DNA of 64,000 bases from JAUSFM01 sp964343705 (GTDB lineage Archaea; Nanobdellota; Nanobdellia; Woesearchaeales; UBA12501): assembly GCA_964343705.1 (NCBI GenBank), contig CAYFJX010000006.1, positions 70,956-134,955 on the forward strand. The letters are read 5' to 3'. Shown here in pieces: positions 1 through 8,234 of this stretch. The translations under genes were made by a program, and so were the position numbers. The stretch's first letter is position 1. Every line of letters starts with the position of its first letter. The notes beneath the pieces were generated by a model. It was given only the letters and a program-made list of their open reading frames with translations. It made no database searches and had not been told where the DNA came from.

Positions 1-109
1 ACGCTGTTTTGTTAAGTCCAGAAAGCTGTTGTAATCCTTCTTGTATTGCTTGCTTATCCTCTCCAGGCTTTACAAAAACTCTGAGAGTCACATTATGTAT
101 ATGCTTCAT
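1..109 (-). CDS. Partial CDS, COG1325-like RNA-binding protein (N-terminus only)
   Basis: On the minus strand an ATG at 109 opens a frame that runs off the left edge of the window; 36 residues are visible. They read as a beta-strand/helix start with the segment NVTLRVFVKPGEDKQ, which resembles the N-terminus of the archaeal COG1325 family (predicted exosome-associated RNA-binding proteins starting MxHxxxxRxFVxxxED). The family call rests on this short match only. The gene diverges from the presenilin-like gene and shares its promoter region: an AT-rich near-palindromic TATA element lies at 125-139, about 25 nt upstream of this ATG, so the transcript would be almost leaderless. Confidence 0.55.
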   Translation of the reverse strand, partial: MKHIHNVTLRVFVKPGEDKQAIQEGLQQLSGLNKTA

Positions 110-124
110 ATAATGTAACAAAAT

Positions 125-139
125 CTAAATATTTAAATA
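125..139. promoter_or_regulatory. Shared divergent TATA element
   Basis: The sequence ctaaatatttaaatag presents a TATA-like box on both strands. It sits about 31 nt before the ATG at 162 on the plus strand and about 25 nt before the ATG at 109 on the minus strand. This spacing suits archaeal TBP/TFB promoters that give leaderless transcripts in both directions. Confidence 0.5.
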
Positions 140-161
140 GTTTCGTATGCCCAATCAGGGT

Positions 162-1115
162 ATGAAACATTCACTACAAGTCACTCTTATTATTATTGCT
201 TTGTTTGTTGTGACTCAGCTTGTTGGTCTTGTTACAGTAAGTCAACATATTCAACTAGATACCAATGAAGCTGGTGAAGTAATAATTTCTCATCCTGAAA
301 CAGTTCTTGGTGAACCAATGGAGCTAGAAGAAGAACAAAAAAGTCTCTCTTTTCTCTATATTGTCGCAGGTGTCTTCATAGGAACCTTACTCTTGCTGTT
401 ATTCATTAAATTTAATGTGAAAAGCGTTTGGAAATACTGGTTTCTACTCGCAGTTATTATGACTCTTGCAGTGTTTTTTGGTGTCTATCTTGATTTTACT
501 GTAGCGTTTCTCCTTGCACTAATTCTTGCTTGGTGGAAGATATTTAGGCCAAACCCTTACATCCATAACCTCACAGAAATTTTTGTGTACACAGGTATAA
601 CTCTTATTTTCCTACCGATACTTAATCTTAAATCAGTGATCATACTTCTTGTTTTAATCTCTCTTTATGACATGTATGCAGTGTGGCAATCTAAGCATAT
701 GATTAAATTAGCTAAGTTTCAAACAAAATCACAAGTCTTTGCAGGATTGTTTATTCCATATGGTAAAAATGCACGTGCAAAAACAAGCATCAAACAAGCT
801 CCCAAAAAAGCAAAGTCACGTAAAACTAAGGGAAAAATGGTGACTCGCACAGTAAAAAACGCAGTGCTTGGCGGGGGGGACATTGCATTTCCTCTTTTAT
901 TCTCTGCAACAGTCATGGAATTTTTGTTAAAAACAGCAGGAATGGCAAAACCATTTGCTCTTGGCTTGACAGGGATTATTACTTTCACAACTGCATCTGC
1001 ATTGTTTCTTTTATTGTACCTTGCACAAGAAGATAAGTTCTATCCAGCAATGCCTTTTGTTTCAGCAGGGTGTTTCCTTGGTTTAGGTATAATATGGCTT
1101 GGCTGGCTGTTGTGA
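162..1115 (+). CDS. Presenilin-like intramembrane aspartyl protease (A22 family)
   Basis: A 317-residue polytopic membrane protein. It carries both catalytic motifs of presenilin/signal-peptide-peptidase proteases: YD at residues 169-170 inside a hydrophobic helix (ISLYDMYAVW), and GxGD as GGGD at 237-240 followed by IAFPLL. A PAM tripeptide at 295-297 takes the place of the family PAL motif before the last helix. About eight or nine hydrophobic segments are visible, and a Lys/Arg-rich loop (about 200-230) separates the two catalytic helices, as in archaeal homologues. The family cleaves transmembrane segments within the bilayer; the substrate is unknown. I chose ATG 162 over ATG 147 because the TATA box lies 31 nt upstream of 162, the spacing seen at other leaderless genes here. 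Confidence 0.85.
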   Translation: MKHSLQVTLIIIALFVVTQLVGLVTVSQHIQLDTNEAGEVIISHPETVLGEPMELEEEQKSLSFLYIVAGVFIGTLLLLLFIKFNVKSVWKYWFLLAVIMTLAVFFGVYLDFTVAFLLALILAWWKIFRPNPYIHNLTEIFVYTGITLIFLPILNLKSVIILLVLISLYDMYAVWQSKHMIKLAKFQTKSQVFAGLFIPYGKNARAKTSIKQAPKKAKSRKTKGKMVTRTVKNAVLGGGDIAFPLLFSATVMEFLLKTAGMAKPFALGLTGIITFTTASALFLLLYLAQEDKFYPAMPFVSAGCFLGLGIIWLGWLL

Positions 1116-1167
1116 ACATAAACTATATAAAACAAAACAGCTTTATTTCAAAAAACAGGTGATACTA

Positions 1168-1374
1168 ATGGCAGGCAAACGATTTCGTGCAGCTCCTCTT
1201 TCAAACAGCTTCTTTTTTACAGCACTCATGGGTTTTATACTTACAGCAATCTATTACCAATTTGGTGGGCTCAACAAAGACTTTGCTTTTACCTTCATGC
1301 TTTTATTTGGGATTATGTTTGTAGCAAGTCTTATTTCAATGTCTAAAGCCCCCATTGAAAACTTTACAGAATAA
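1168..1374 (+). CDS. Small two-helix membrane protein
   Basis: A 68-residue protein with a basic N-terminus (MAGKRFRAAP) and two hydrophobic segments (about 13-33 and 42-58), ending in a short acidic tail. The frame is open from 1099, but ATG 1168 is preceded by a ribosome-binding-like ggtgat at 1157-1162. It lies 50 nt after the presenilin-like gene on the same strand and may be cotranscribed with it. I do not recognise the family; small membrane proteins of this type are common in archaea and no function can be assigned. Confidence 0.6.
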   Translation: MAGKRFRAAPLSNSFFFTALMGFILTAIYYQFGGLNKDFAFTFMLLFGIMFVASLISMSKAPIENFTE

Positions 1375-1437
1375 CTCTACACCACAACCTTTTTATACAA
1401 TAATGAATTGCCCCTTGTTAGTACAGGTGTTAAAAAA

Positions 1438-2340
1438 ATGAGGTTACAACGATTACTACCAATTTGTATGATTCTACTTCTTGTTATAACTATCCTATCT
1501 GGATGTAAACTACAATCTAAACCAGAATCAGCAGAAAAAGTTGCTGAGCCAATTGAACAAGAAGCAGCAGAGGATGTAGAAGAACTTCCAGCTGAAGAAG
1601 AAAAACCAGCTGAACCAGTTGTCGAAGCTCCAACAGAGCCAGAGCCTGAACCTGAACAAGAAGCAGAAGAGCCAGCTGCAGAACCTGAACCAACTCCAGA
1701 ACCAACTCCAGAACCAACTCCGGAACCAGCAGTGGAAGCTCCTGCAGAGCCAGCTCCAGAACCTGAAAGTTCATCAAGTGCTCCAGCAGATGACAGAGTT
1801 CAAGCACTGCAAGCAAAACACGAAAAAACAAACAGTTACAGTTTTTATTATGCAACCTCAGAAAATTGGAACTTGCTAAGAGACCAATACTTTGTCAAAG
1901 GTGACAACATAAAAGTAAGTCTGTACGAGCCAAACCAATGGACAAAAAAAGACTATTATGATACTGTCTATCTAAACCTAAAAACAAAAACTGCAGAAGC
2001 GTATTGTGAATCACGTGATCCTGTGCGGTGTTCAGACAAGGACAAGATGTATGAGGTTTCCTACGCTGATTATTCCATAAAAACCCCTACTGCTTGGATG
2101 GCGGGTCTTCCTTCAGATGCCCACGTTGTTGGTTCTGAACAATTTGATAGTAGGCCAGCACTTGTATTTGAGTATGCACGGGATGATGGTGCAACTGTTC
2201 GTATCTCAGCTGACAAGTTTTCAGGCACTCCAGTCCGTGTGGTCGTCTACATGGGTGAAGTTGAAAATGTCGTTGAACGATATGTGTTTAAGGAGCTTTC
2301 AATTAACTCAGTTAAGTCATCTGATGTTTTGAAATCCTAG
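1438..2340 (+). CDS. Lipoprotein with long Pro/Glu-rich linker
   Basis: A 300-residue protein starting MRLQRLLPICMILLLV with a lipoprotein signal peptide ending in the lipobox ILSGC (Cys at about 23). The mature part begins with an acidic, Pro/Glu/Ala-rich stretch of about 95 residues with repeated EPTP units, probably an extended spacer. The C-terminal domain of about 170 residues is mixed alpha/beta, with two Cys close together (YCESRDPVRCSDKD). That layout suggests an outer-leaflet-anchored domain held away from the membrane. Start ATG 1438 is preceded by ggtg at 1426 and a TATA box (ttttatac) at 1391. I do not recognise the C-terminal domain, which is remotely like LolA/outer-membrane lipoprotein-type folds. 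Confidence 0.7.
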   Translation: MRLQRLLPICMILLLVITILSGCKLQSKPESAEKVAEPIEQEAAEDVEELPAEEEKPAEPVVEAPTEPEPEPEQEAEEPAAEPEPTPEPTPEPTPEPAVEAPAEPAPEPESSSSAPADDRVQALQAKHEKTNSYSFYYATSENWNLLRDQYFVKGDNIKVSLYEPNQWTKKDYYDTVYLNLKTKTAEAYCESRDPVRCSDKDKMYEVSYADYSIKTPTAWMAGLPSDAHVVGSEQFDSRPALVFEYARDDGATVRISADKFSGTPVRVVVYMGEVENVVERYVFKELSINSVKSSDVLKS

Positions 2341-2438
2341 GCTGCTCTTTTCTAAATGGCAAAACCAGAACATTTATATAAGATACATCCCAGTATTTTT
2401 AAAGAGTACATTGGAGTTTAGCAAAAAAGAGGTATCTC

Positions 2439-3419
2439 ATGGTAGGTTCACATCATAAGAAAAAAGTCACACTTATCAACTCTATCATAGGCCTGTGTCT
2501 TCTAATCGTTGTTCTTATTCTCGTTGCAAACGTGGTTAAAGTTCCTTATGAAAAAAGTGAATCATACACAGTAGAAGAAGAATATGAGGCGGTTGAAGTA
2601 TACACTAGTGCTGAAGAATACGAAGTTAAGCTACCTTACCTTGATTATGAAGAAACCACTGAAGAAATTGCGATTGGTACACCAAGCGAATTGTTAGATC
2701 CACGACCAACACAAAATCCTTCAGATTGTTACCTAATACCTTACAACTTCACTGTAAATTATAGCCAGCCCGCAACAGAACACAACAAGTATGATCCGGT
2801 TACTAAAGCAGGATATTATGCAGGTGCTGTTCGAATTATGGCAACTATTTGTAACAATGAACGGATTCGTAGAGGTATGTCAACTGACTTAAAAGTCTGT
2901 AATTATTTTGGAGATACAAAGGTTGACTGTATTGATAGTTTGAAAACACACGTTGCTGGAGGCTCATGCGTAAAACGAATGCTCAGATGGAATACTGCTT
3001 TTGACCCTCAAAAACATATTAAACTAGAAATGGGAACTGTCTCAAGTAAAATGGTATGTAAAACTAATTACGTTAGTAGAGGACGTGAAGGAAAAGATGA
3101 GTACACAGCTATTTCACGAATACCATACGATATAAAGTTTAACCGATTTATTGTGGATAAAAGTCCACGTATAAAAACACAAAGTGGCTACTTTGCAGTT
3201 CCAAGGTCTCGAGAAAACTTCTTTGCAGATGAAGTTGCAAGCGCTGTCAAGCGAAAAGTTACTGAAGTTGTTAAGTACAGGACTGAAACGCGAGAACGGC
3301 CTGTTGAACGCAATCGGACTGTAACCAAAACAAGAACAGTGGAAAAAGAAAGACCTGTAACAGGTTACCGATCCTTGTGGCAACACATTATGGTTCGTAT
3401 AGCAGAAATGCAAAATTAA
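2439..3419 (+). CDS. Single-pass membrane protein with large extracytoplasmic domain
   Basis: A 326-residue protein: a basic N-terminus (MVGSHHKKK), one hydrophobic helix at about 11-33, then KVPYEKSESYTVEEEYE and a long polar region. It belongs by appearance to archaeal secreted or anchored proteins rich in Tyr/Val/Glu 'VPY...ESY' repeats. Four or five Cys lie between about 97 and 205, which could form disulfides outside the cell. The C-terminus is a charged Arg/Glu/Thr/Val repeat region (RETRERPVERNRTVTKTRTV). A TATA box (tttatata) at about 2371 and a gaggt Shine-Dalgarno just before the ATG support this start. Function unknown. Confidence 0.65.
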   Translation: MVGSHHKKKVTLINSIIGLCLLIVVLILVANVVKVPYEKSESYTVEEEYEAVEVYTSAEEYEVKLPYLDYEETTEEIAIGTPSELLDPRPTQNPSDCYLIPYNFTVNYSQPATEHNKYDPVTKAGYYAGAVRIMATICNNERIRRGMSTDLKVCNYFGDTKVDCIDSLKTHVAGGSCVKRMLRWNTAFDPQKHIKLEMGTVSSKMVCKTNYVSRGREGKDEYTAISRIPYDIKFNRFIVDKSPRIKTQSGYFAVPRSRENFFADEVASAVKRKVTEVVKYRTETRERPVERNRTVTKTRTVEKERPVTGYRSLWQHIMVRIAEMQN

Positions 3420-3706
3420 GACTTGTCAAACTTTTCTTTACACAATGTGTCTTTCCAGAACACTACATGTGATGCCCTTTTGTCAAACAAACTCTGAGCT
3501 ATGCGCACTACGTCTTGTTGTTGAGCAAATCCTTCTTTAGAAATTACTTCCTTGGCATCTCTCAAGCACTCGCTGAACAAACGCTTGTTTTCTTGTCGTG
3601 CCTGTTCTTCCACTTGCTTTTCTTCTTCAGAACTAAGCACTATCTCTTCCCACTTAGGGTATGATCTTCCTTCTATATCCCGGGGGAATCGTTTTCCATG
3701 TGTCAT
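3416..3706 (-). CDS. Small hypothetical cytoplasmic protein
   Basis: A 96-residue hydrophilic protein, mostly charged helix (a Glu/Lys/Gln-rich central region that could form a coiled coil, about 25-60). It has no signal peptide or recognised motif. The minus-strand promoter cctaaatagg at about 3727-3736 sits about 27 nt before the ATG, matching the leaderless pattern of this genome and supporting a real gene. It converges on the preceding gene and overlaps its stop codon by 4 nt. Function unknown. Confidence 0.55.
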   Translation of the reverse strand: MTHGKRFPRDIEGRSYPKWEEIVLSSEEEKQVEEQARQENKRLFSECLRDAKEVISKEGFAQQQDVVRIAQSLFDKRASHVVFWKDTLCKEKFDKS

Positions 3707-3845
3707 GATTTTGAGGTGTTTTTGGCCTATTTAGGGATTTGTATCTTGTAATAGTTCTATTCTAACCCATACACAATAACCTGTTTTTACCTGTGCTACT
3801 AATTGCAAAAACTTTATATACGGCCTCTTTTTGCACTGAGAGTAG

Positions 3846-4514
3846 ATGACACGACCTGTACCATATAAGATTCGTATTGCACTTGCTCTGGTAGTACTGG
3901 TAGTTTTACTATCTGGTTGTCTACGACTTGAGCATTCTGGTCAAGTAACCAACTCAAAGCGTGTTGCAAAGTATGAACTTTCCAAGGTGGATATTTTTTC
4001 TCTTGAACAACCGTGGTCAGGTGAGGATGTATCTGTTTTTGGTGTGCAACTTGGGGACACTAAAGATGATGTTATTGAAAAAGTTGGACTACCTGATTTA
4101 AAGACTGAATATCCTGGTTCAACAAACTTTGAGTATAGTAGGGGACTTGCAATGCCTAAGATTGGTTTGCTTTTCCACTTTACTGGTGATACACTTACTC
4201 GAATGACATTCAAAGAACCCTTTAACCGGTTTCTTCATGGTAAAACAAAGATTGGGGCGCTTGACAAAGACGCTATTTACAGGGAATTCAAAGCACCATC
4301 CAAATTACAACTACTCACCTTTTTTACCATGTATACATACAAAGATAAAGGTCTTGAAATCTTCTTAAATGGGAGAAAGATGAATGGCTTTAGCTTGGTA
4401 TCTCAAGAAGGTATTACTGAGCTTGCTGAAACTCCTGAACGAAACAAGAAGATTGCAAAACACCAAAAATTAGCACAGGTCAAAAAGGACGTGTTTGGCG
4501 AAGAAGCCGAGTAA
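3846..4514 (+). CDS. Lipoprotein, possible SmpA/BamE-like domain
   Basis: A 222-residue protein with a lipoprotein signal peptide; the lipobox LLSGC places the lipidated Cys at about residue 25. The mature part contains VFGVQLGDTKDDVIEKVGLPD followed by beta-rich sequence with Tyr and Gly. That pattern (G..L..T..DV....G.P) recalls the SmpA/BamE/OmlA two-helix, three-strand fold, but this is a weak resemblance. A TATA box (ctttatata) lies at 3812. It converges with the nitrilase gene 2 nt downstream. Likely a membrane-anchored extracytoplasmic protein of unknown role. Confidence 0.65.
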   Translation: MTRPVPYKIRIALALVVLVVLLSGCLRLEHSGQVTNSKRVAKYELSKVDIFSLEQPWSGEDVSVFGVQLGDTKDDVIEKVGLPDLKTEYPGSTNFEYSRGLAMPKIGLLFHFTGDTLTRMTFKEPFNRFLHGKTKIGALDKDAIYREFKAPSKLQLLTFFTMYTYKDKGLEIFLNGRKMNGFSLVSQEGITELAETPERNKKIAKHQKLAQVKKDVFGEEAE

Positions 4515-4516
4515 AC

Positions 4517-5464
4517 TTATTCTGCGTATTGTTTTTTTACTTGTTCTCTAGGTTTTTCTAAATACTTATCTTTCACAAACTGGTACTGTCGTGTAGGATA
4601 CCGTTGTCGAGCTTCCTCAATAGCCTGTTTGATTTCAACATGTGCGTGTACCACTTCATCTTCTGTTCGGGAGCCCTTAGCAACCACTTGTCCTCTCGGG
4701 TCAATAACCATGCTGCTGCCGTAAAAGTGAGTGTCTTTCAAACCACCAAGGCCCTCTTGCCCAACACGATTTATCATAACAACATACACCTTATTATCAT
4801 AGGCGCGCACGCGAGCTTCTGCTTCCCAAATGTATTCTGACGTTGCTGCCACTGTTGCAGCTGGAACAAACACCATATCTGCACCTCTTTCTTTTAACAT
4901 GCTAAATCCTGCGCCAAAATGTCGGTCAAAACAAATATACACACCAACCTTGCCATGCTGTGTCTCAAAAACTGGCAGGCCTGTATTGCCTGGTGCAAAA
5001 TACTCTTGCTCATTAAAACCCCAGCCATAAGGAATATGGATCTTTTGATACTTGCCAAGGAAATCACCATTAGCGTCAATTACAGCAGTGGTGTTGTAGT
5101 GTTGGTTGTTTTCTTCTTCATAAAAAGGCACAATAAGCACCATGTTGTGCTTGTGCGCAAGCTCCTGCATTTTTTGAATGGTTGGGCCGTGCTCATGCTC
5201 TGCAAACAAGGTCCATTGTTGCTTATTCCCTGGTACTGCTGGGAAAAATGGTCCTGCAAAGACTTCAGGCAAGCCCAGAACGTGCACTCCTTTCTGTGCT
5301 GCATCTGCAATAAGTTTTTCATATGTTTCAAAGGCTCGCTGTTTTAGCTGAGCAACAAGCTCAGGAGTCACTTGTTTATTATTGATTGCTTCTTTTTCAT
5401 GCTCTTCCAAGTGTGTCTTTGCTTGGGCAGCTCCAAGAATTACTTTGTGCATTTCTGTAGTCAT
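4517..5464 (-). CDS. Nitrilase-superfamily amidohydrolase (N-carbamoylputrescine amidase/beta-ureidopropionase-like)
   Basis: A 315-residue carbon-nitrogen hydrolase. The catalytic triad is complete: Glu67 in GLPEVFAGPFFP, Lys141 in GKYQKIHIP, and the nucleophile Cys178 in GVYICFDRHFG. The ICFDRHF context is typical of N-carbamoyl amidases (N-carbamoylputrescine amidase AguB, beta-ureidopropionase), which release CO2 and ammonia from an N-carbamoyl amine; the true substrate cannot be fixed from sequence. The N-terminus carries about 40 residues more than minimal nitrilases. A TATA-like acatataaac lies at about 5487-5497, some 27 nt before the ATG. Probably a single-gene, cytoplasmic unit in polyamine or pyrimidine salvage. 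Confidence 0.85.
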   Translation of the reverse strand: MTTEMHKVILGAAQAKTHLEEHEKEAINNKQVTPELVAQLKQRAFETYEKLIADAAQKGVHVLGLPEVFAGPFFPAVPGNKQQWTLFAEHEHGPTIQKMQELAHKHNMVLIVPFYEEENNQHYNTTAVIDANGDFLGKYQKIHIPYGWGFNEQEYFAPGNTGLPVFETQHGKVGVYICFDRHFGAGFSMLKERGADMVFVPAATVAATSEYIWEAEARVRAYDNKVYVVMINRVGQEGLGGLKDTHFYGSSMVIDPRGQVVAKGSRTEDEVVHAHVEIKQAIEEARQRYPTRQYQFVKDKYLEKPREQVKKQYAE

Positions 5465-5520
5465 ACAAAAAAGAAAAATGAGGTTGTTTATATGTGTATG
5501 GTCTTTATGCAGGGAAATAC

Positions 5521-8142
5521 TTAAATTCCTTTCTTTTTCTCCATCAAAGCACTTGGTGACTCACCACCATGCCAGGTAAATCGTGGACGAACCTGCATAG
5601 AATACATGCGCTCATTAGTATCATCAAACATAACACATGCACCATGTGAACGGGGAAGATTGTTAATATGGCCGTCAAGACCCTCACGCATGTAACTCTG
5701 CATTAGCATACCCAGAGCTTCAACATCTAATCGGGCAGTGATACGATGGCTCAATACAGTATCAGACTGGGTCATGACATCTGTGTGAATTTTTCCTGGT
5801 TGTTGCGTTGCAAGAATTAGTGAAATTCCTGGTTGTCGACCTTCACGAAGAATAGTTACTAGTGGTTCAGTGGCTGGGTTTGAACCAGTGCGGGGCAGGA
5901 ATTCGTGCGCCTCGTCAATAACCAGCCAAACCAAGGGCATTTTACGTTTCTGTTTTGCAACATCATCACTAAAATAATGCATTGAACTTTTTAGTTGGTC
6001 ATGCTCTTCTTTTTTCCGAGCAACCATACGTTGTATAAACAATTTTTGTGCAACAAGGCCAACAATAAGGTGTTTAATTTTCCAGCCACCAGGCATGGTT
6101 GCATAACAGCTCACGTCAAGAACAGTAACCTTGCCACCAAGCGCAAGCTCGTTAAGTCCAGTACCTTTCATGCCTTTTTCAGCAAACAAGCCCCAACCTT
6201 TAGTTGTCATAAAACGGTTTACTGCCGCATCTCGAGCGTTTTTGTCAGCGTCCTTGTCAGCTTTTAATGCAGCTATAATATCGTCAATGGTAAAAAGATC
6301 TTCCTTATCGCGCAGTTCATGAATAGTTCGCTCAATAAGAATGCTTGTGGGGTTATTGGGGTCAAGCTCAAAGGTCATTTGCCAATCACTACTATCGAGC
6401 TCGCTTGCATTCATTGAAAAAGGATAATCAGTGGGGATACCTTCTTTTTTGTATTGCTCAAAATACTTGTATGGTGTGAATATTTTAACATCCAAGCCTT
6501 GACCTTTGAAGCCCCACTCTGCCAAGAGTTTAGTGTCTTTTTTGTTAGGGTATTTCATGGTCCAATAAATCCCCATGGTGTCAAGTAGGATAAAAGAAAG
6601 ATTTTGTCGTACACTCATATCTAGGCTTGCCATACCCTCGGTTATAGCTCCCATTGTGTATGAATTATGAACAATAATGTCATTAGCAACGAAGTTATGT
6701 GTTTCTGGGACGGTGAGGTCATACACTATAAAACTTCCTTCTAGGAATTCCAAAGAGACTATTTCATCCCAAAAAATATCGGAACAAGCAAATTTCTCTA
6801 GGAGTTCTGATTCATCAGCTCTTGCTATTTGTAATAGCTTCTGTCGTGATGGTGAATATCGTGTGCTTTCTCGCAAAGCTTTTGGATGCTTATAACCTAT
6901 TTTTCTGCCAATTTCAGCCCAGCTATTTGGCCTATACAAATCCCAAATCTCCTTAGGGATAGTGTCTACATTAGGGTTGCGTACAATCTTAATGCTTTCT
7001 TGTAGGGCGATTGCAGCTTTTTCCTCTTTTATTCCATAAAATCCTATCTCTGTTATGAACGTACTCACATGTTCTCCAGAACATACCAACTCATTTGTTG
7101 GTACATATTTTTCTCTATATTTTACTGTCTTTTTTCTTATCCTGGAAACAATACCAAAACGTGACAATAAATGTTGGACCTGATTTATAAGTTCATCTGA
7201 AGAAGAACAGTAACTCACAAACCAGTGTCCTTGTTTTTTGTAAATGGTCCCATCACATGAAAAAAGGCGATTAAGAAACAAGCTAATTTGCCTTTTGGGG
7301 AGTGTAAAAATCTCTTTAGGGATAAACTTTTGCAATGAATTCTTTCCATAGAGGTTCATAATTTCAAGCCATTTGCGTAAAGAAGATTTGTGTTCAAAAA
7401 TACTCCCTTGAGAGAATCTACCTTTTGCATCTCTTTCTGCTTTTTCAGTTGAACGCGGTTTATGTTCAATAACTCGGAAACAGCTTTCTTTTGAATGTTT
7501 TTTAATAACGAGATTTTTATCAAAATCAAGAATCGAATCTTTAAATTCTCCAACAATCTTTTCATCTTTATTTGAAAAAAGAACAAATCCATTTCCAAGA
7601 TGTCCTTCTGCAATTAGATATGCTAATAATTTTACTTTGCTTTCTTTAAGGAGTGTATCACCAAACGCCTCTATTTTTCTTGGTGTGGCAATTCGAGCTC
7701 CGAGATGTAATTTTTCAGCAGGCATCCACCCTTTTACTGTTAAAAGAGGGTGTTCAGGTGTTACTTTGATTTTTTTACCGCTTCTAAGGGTTAGTTCTAA
7801 TAGTTTGTTTACAGGTCGTTTATAGAAATGGCTTTTTGAACCTTCTTTAATCTTAAACTCATTATTTAGCGTGAAAATTCCTTTTTTATCATTTTCTAAG
7901 TCTTTTATGGACACTTGTGCTCCATCAGAGAGGGTAATGAGTGTATCTCCATGCAGGCACTTACCCGCTCCTCGCTTACCACAAATAAAGAAAACATGCG
8001 CTCGGCACACATCCAAGTAGATTTTGTTGGCAAGAGACACATTACGCCCCATTTGGATGTATTGTTTTCCTAATAGAACAGTTCCTAACGTACCAAACTT
8101 CTCCTTATCGCCTTTAGTGCGACCTACAATCACATCATGCAT
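5521..8142 (-). CDS. herA: HerA-type FtsK/HerA ATPase interrupted by an intein
   Basis: An 873-codon gene: a 441-residue HerA-like hexameric ATPase split by a 432-residue intein. The P-loop GKRGAGK(S) is cut between Lys61 and Ser494, so the active site exists only after splicing. Further ATPase features are Walker B WLVIDEAHEFL, the segment TILREGRQPGISLILATQQP, and a late Arg-containing region typical of the FtsK-HerA family. HerA proteins are hexameric DNA translocases that work with NurA nuclease in DNA end processing; this short form lacks an obvious N-terminal HAS barrel beyond about 50 residues, so it may be a HerA paralogue, and no NurA gene is in the window. A TATA box (gctttatat) at about 8169-8178 gives a 5-nt leader. 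Confidence 0.85.
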   Translation of the reverse strand: MHDVIVGRTKGDKEKFGTLGTVLLGKQYIQMGRNVSLANKIYLDVCRAHVFFICGKRGAGKCLHGDTLITLSDGAQVSIKDLENDKKGIFTLNNEFKIKEGSKSHFYKRPVNKLLELTLRSGKKIKVTPEHPLLTVKGWMPAEKLHLGARIATPRKIEAFGDTLLKESKVKLLAYLIAEGHLGNGFVLFSNKDEKIVGEFKDSILDFDKNLVIKKHSKESCFRVIEHKPRSTEKAERDAKGRFSQGSIFEHKSSLRKWLEIMNLYGKNSLQKFIPKEIFTLPKRQISLFLNRLFSCDGTIYKKQGHWFVSYCSSSDELINQVQHLLSRFGIVSRIRKKTVKYREKYVPTNELVCSGEHVSTFITEIGFYGIKEEKAAIALQESIKIVRNPNVDTIPKEIWDLYRPNSWAEIGRKIGYKHPKALRESTRYSPSRQKLLQIARADESELLEKFACSDIFWDEIVSLEFLEGSFIVYDLTVPETHNFVANDIIVHNSYTMGAITEGMASLDMSVRQNLSFILLDTMGIYWTMKYPNKKDTKLLAEWGFKGQGLDVKIFTPYKYFEQYKKEGIPTDYPFSMNASELDSSDWQMTFELDPNNPTSILIERTIHELRDKEDLFTIDDIIAALKADKDADKNARDAAVNRFMTTKGWGLFAEKGMKGTGLNELALGGKVTVLDVSCYATMPGGWKIKHLIVGLVAQKLFIQRMVARKKEEHDQLKSSMHYFSDDVAKQKRKMPLVWLVIDEAHEFLPRTGSNPATEPLVTILREGRQPGISLILATQQPGKIHTDVMTQSDTVLSHRITARLDVEALGMLMQSYMREGLDGHINNLPRSHGACVMFDDTNERMYSMQVRPRFTWHGGESPSALMEKKKGI
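6664..7959 (-). mobile_element. Intein with LAGLIDADG endonuclease in the HerA P-loop
   Basis: Host-protein residues 62-493. It starts with Cys62 (CLHGDTLITL, block A) and has block B TPEHPLL at 128-134. Two LAGLIDADG helices follow, LLAYLIAEGH at 172-181 and FLNRLFSCDG at 289-298. It ends with block F VYDLTVPETHNF and block G VHN, followed by extein Ser494. All splice-junction residues expected for a class 1 intein (Cys1, block B Thr/His, penultimate His, terminal Asn, Ser+1) are present, and the endonuclease acidic residues (Glu179, Asp297) are intact, so it looks both splicing-competent and mobile. Confidence 0.92.
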
Positions 8143-8234
8143 GTACTCTCAAGGCGTTCATACGGATATAAAGCTTTGTCAATATCACCCAGTAGTACTC
8201 AAAGCTTAAAAACCATAGCACCTTGGCATTCCTT

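Noticed and set aside
4604..5579. Several plus-strand ORFs opposite the nitrilase gene
   Set aside because: They are antisense shadows of a gene with complete catalytic motifs.
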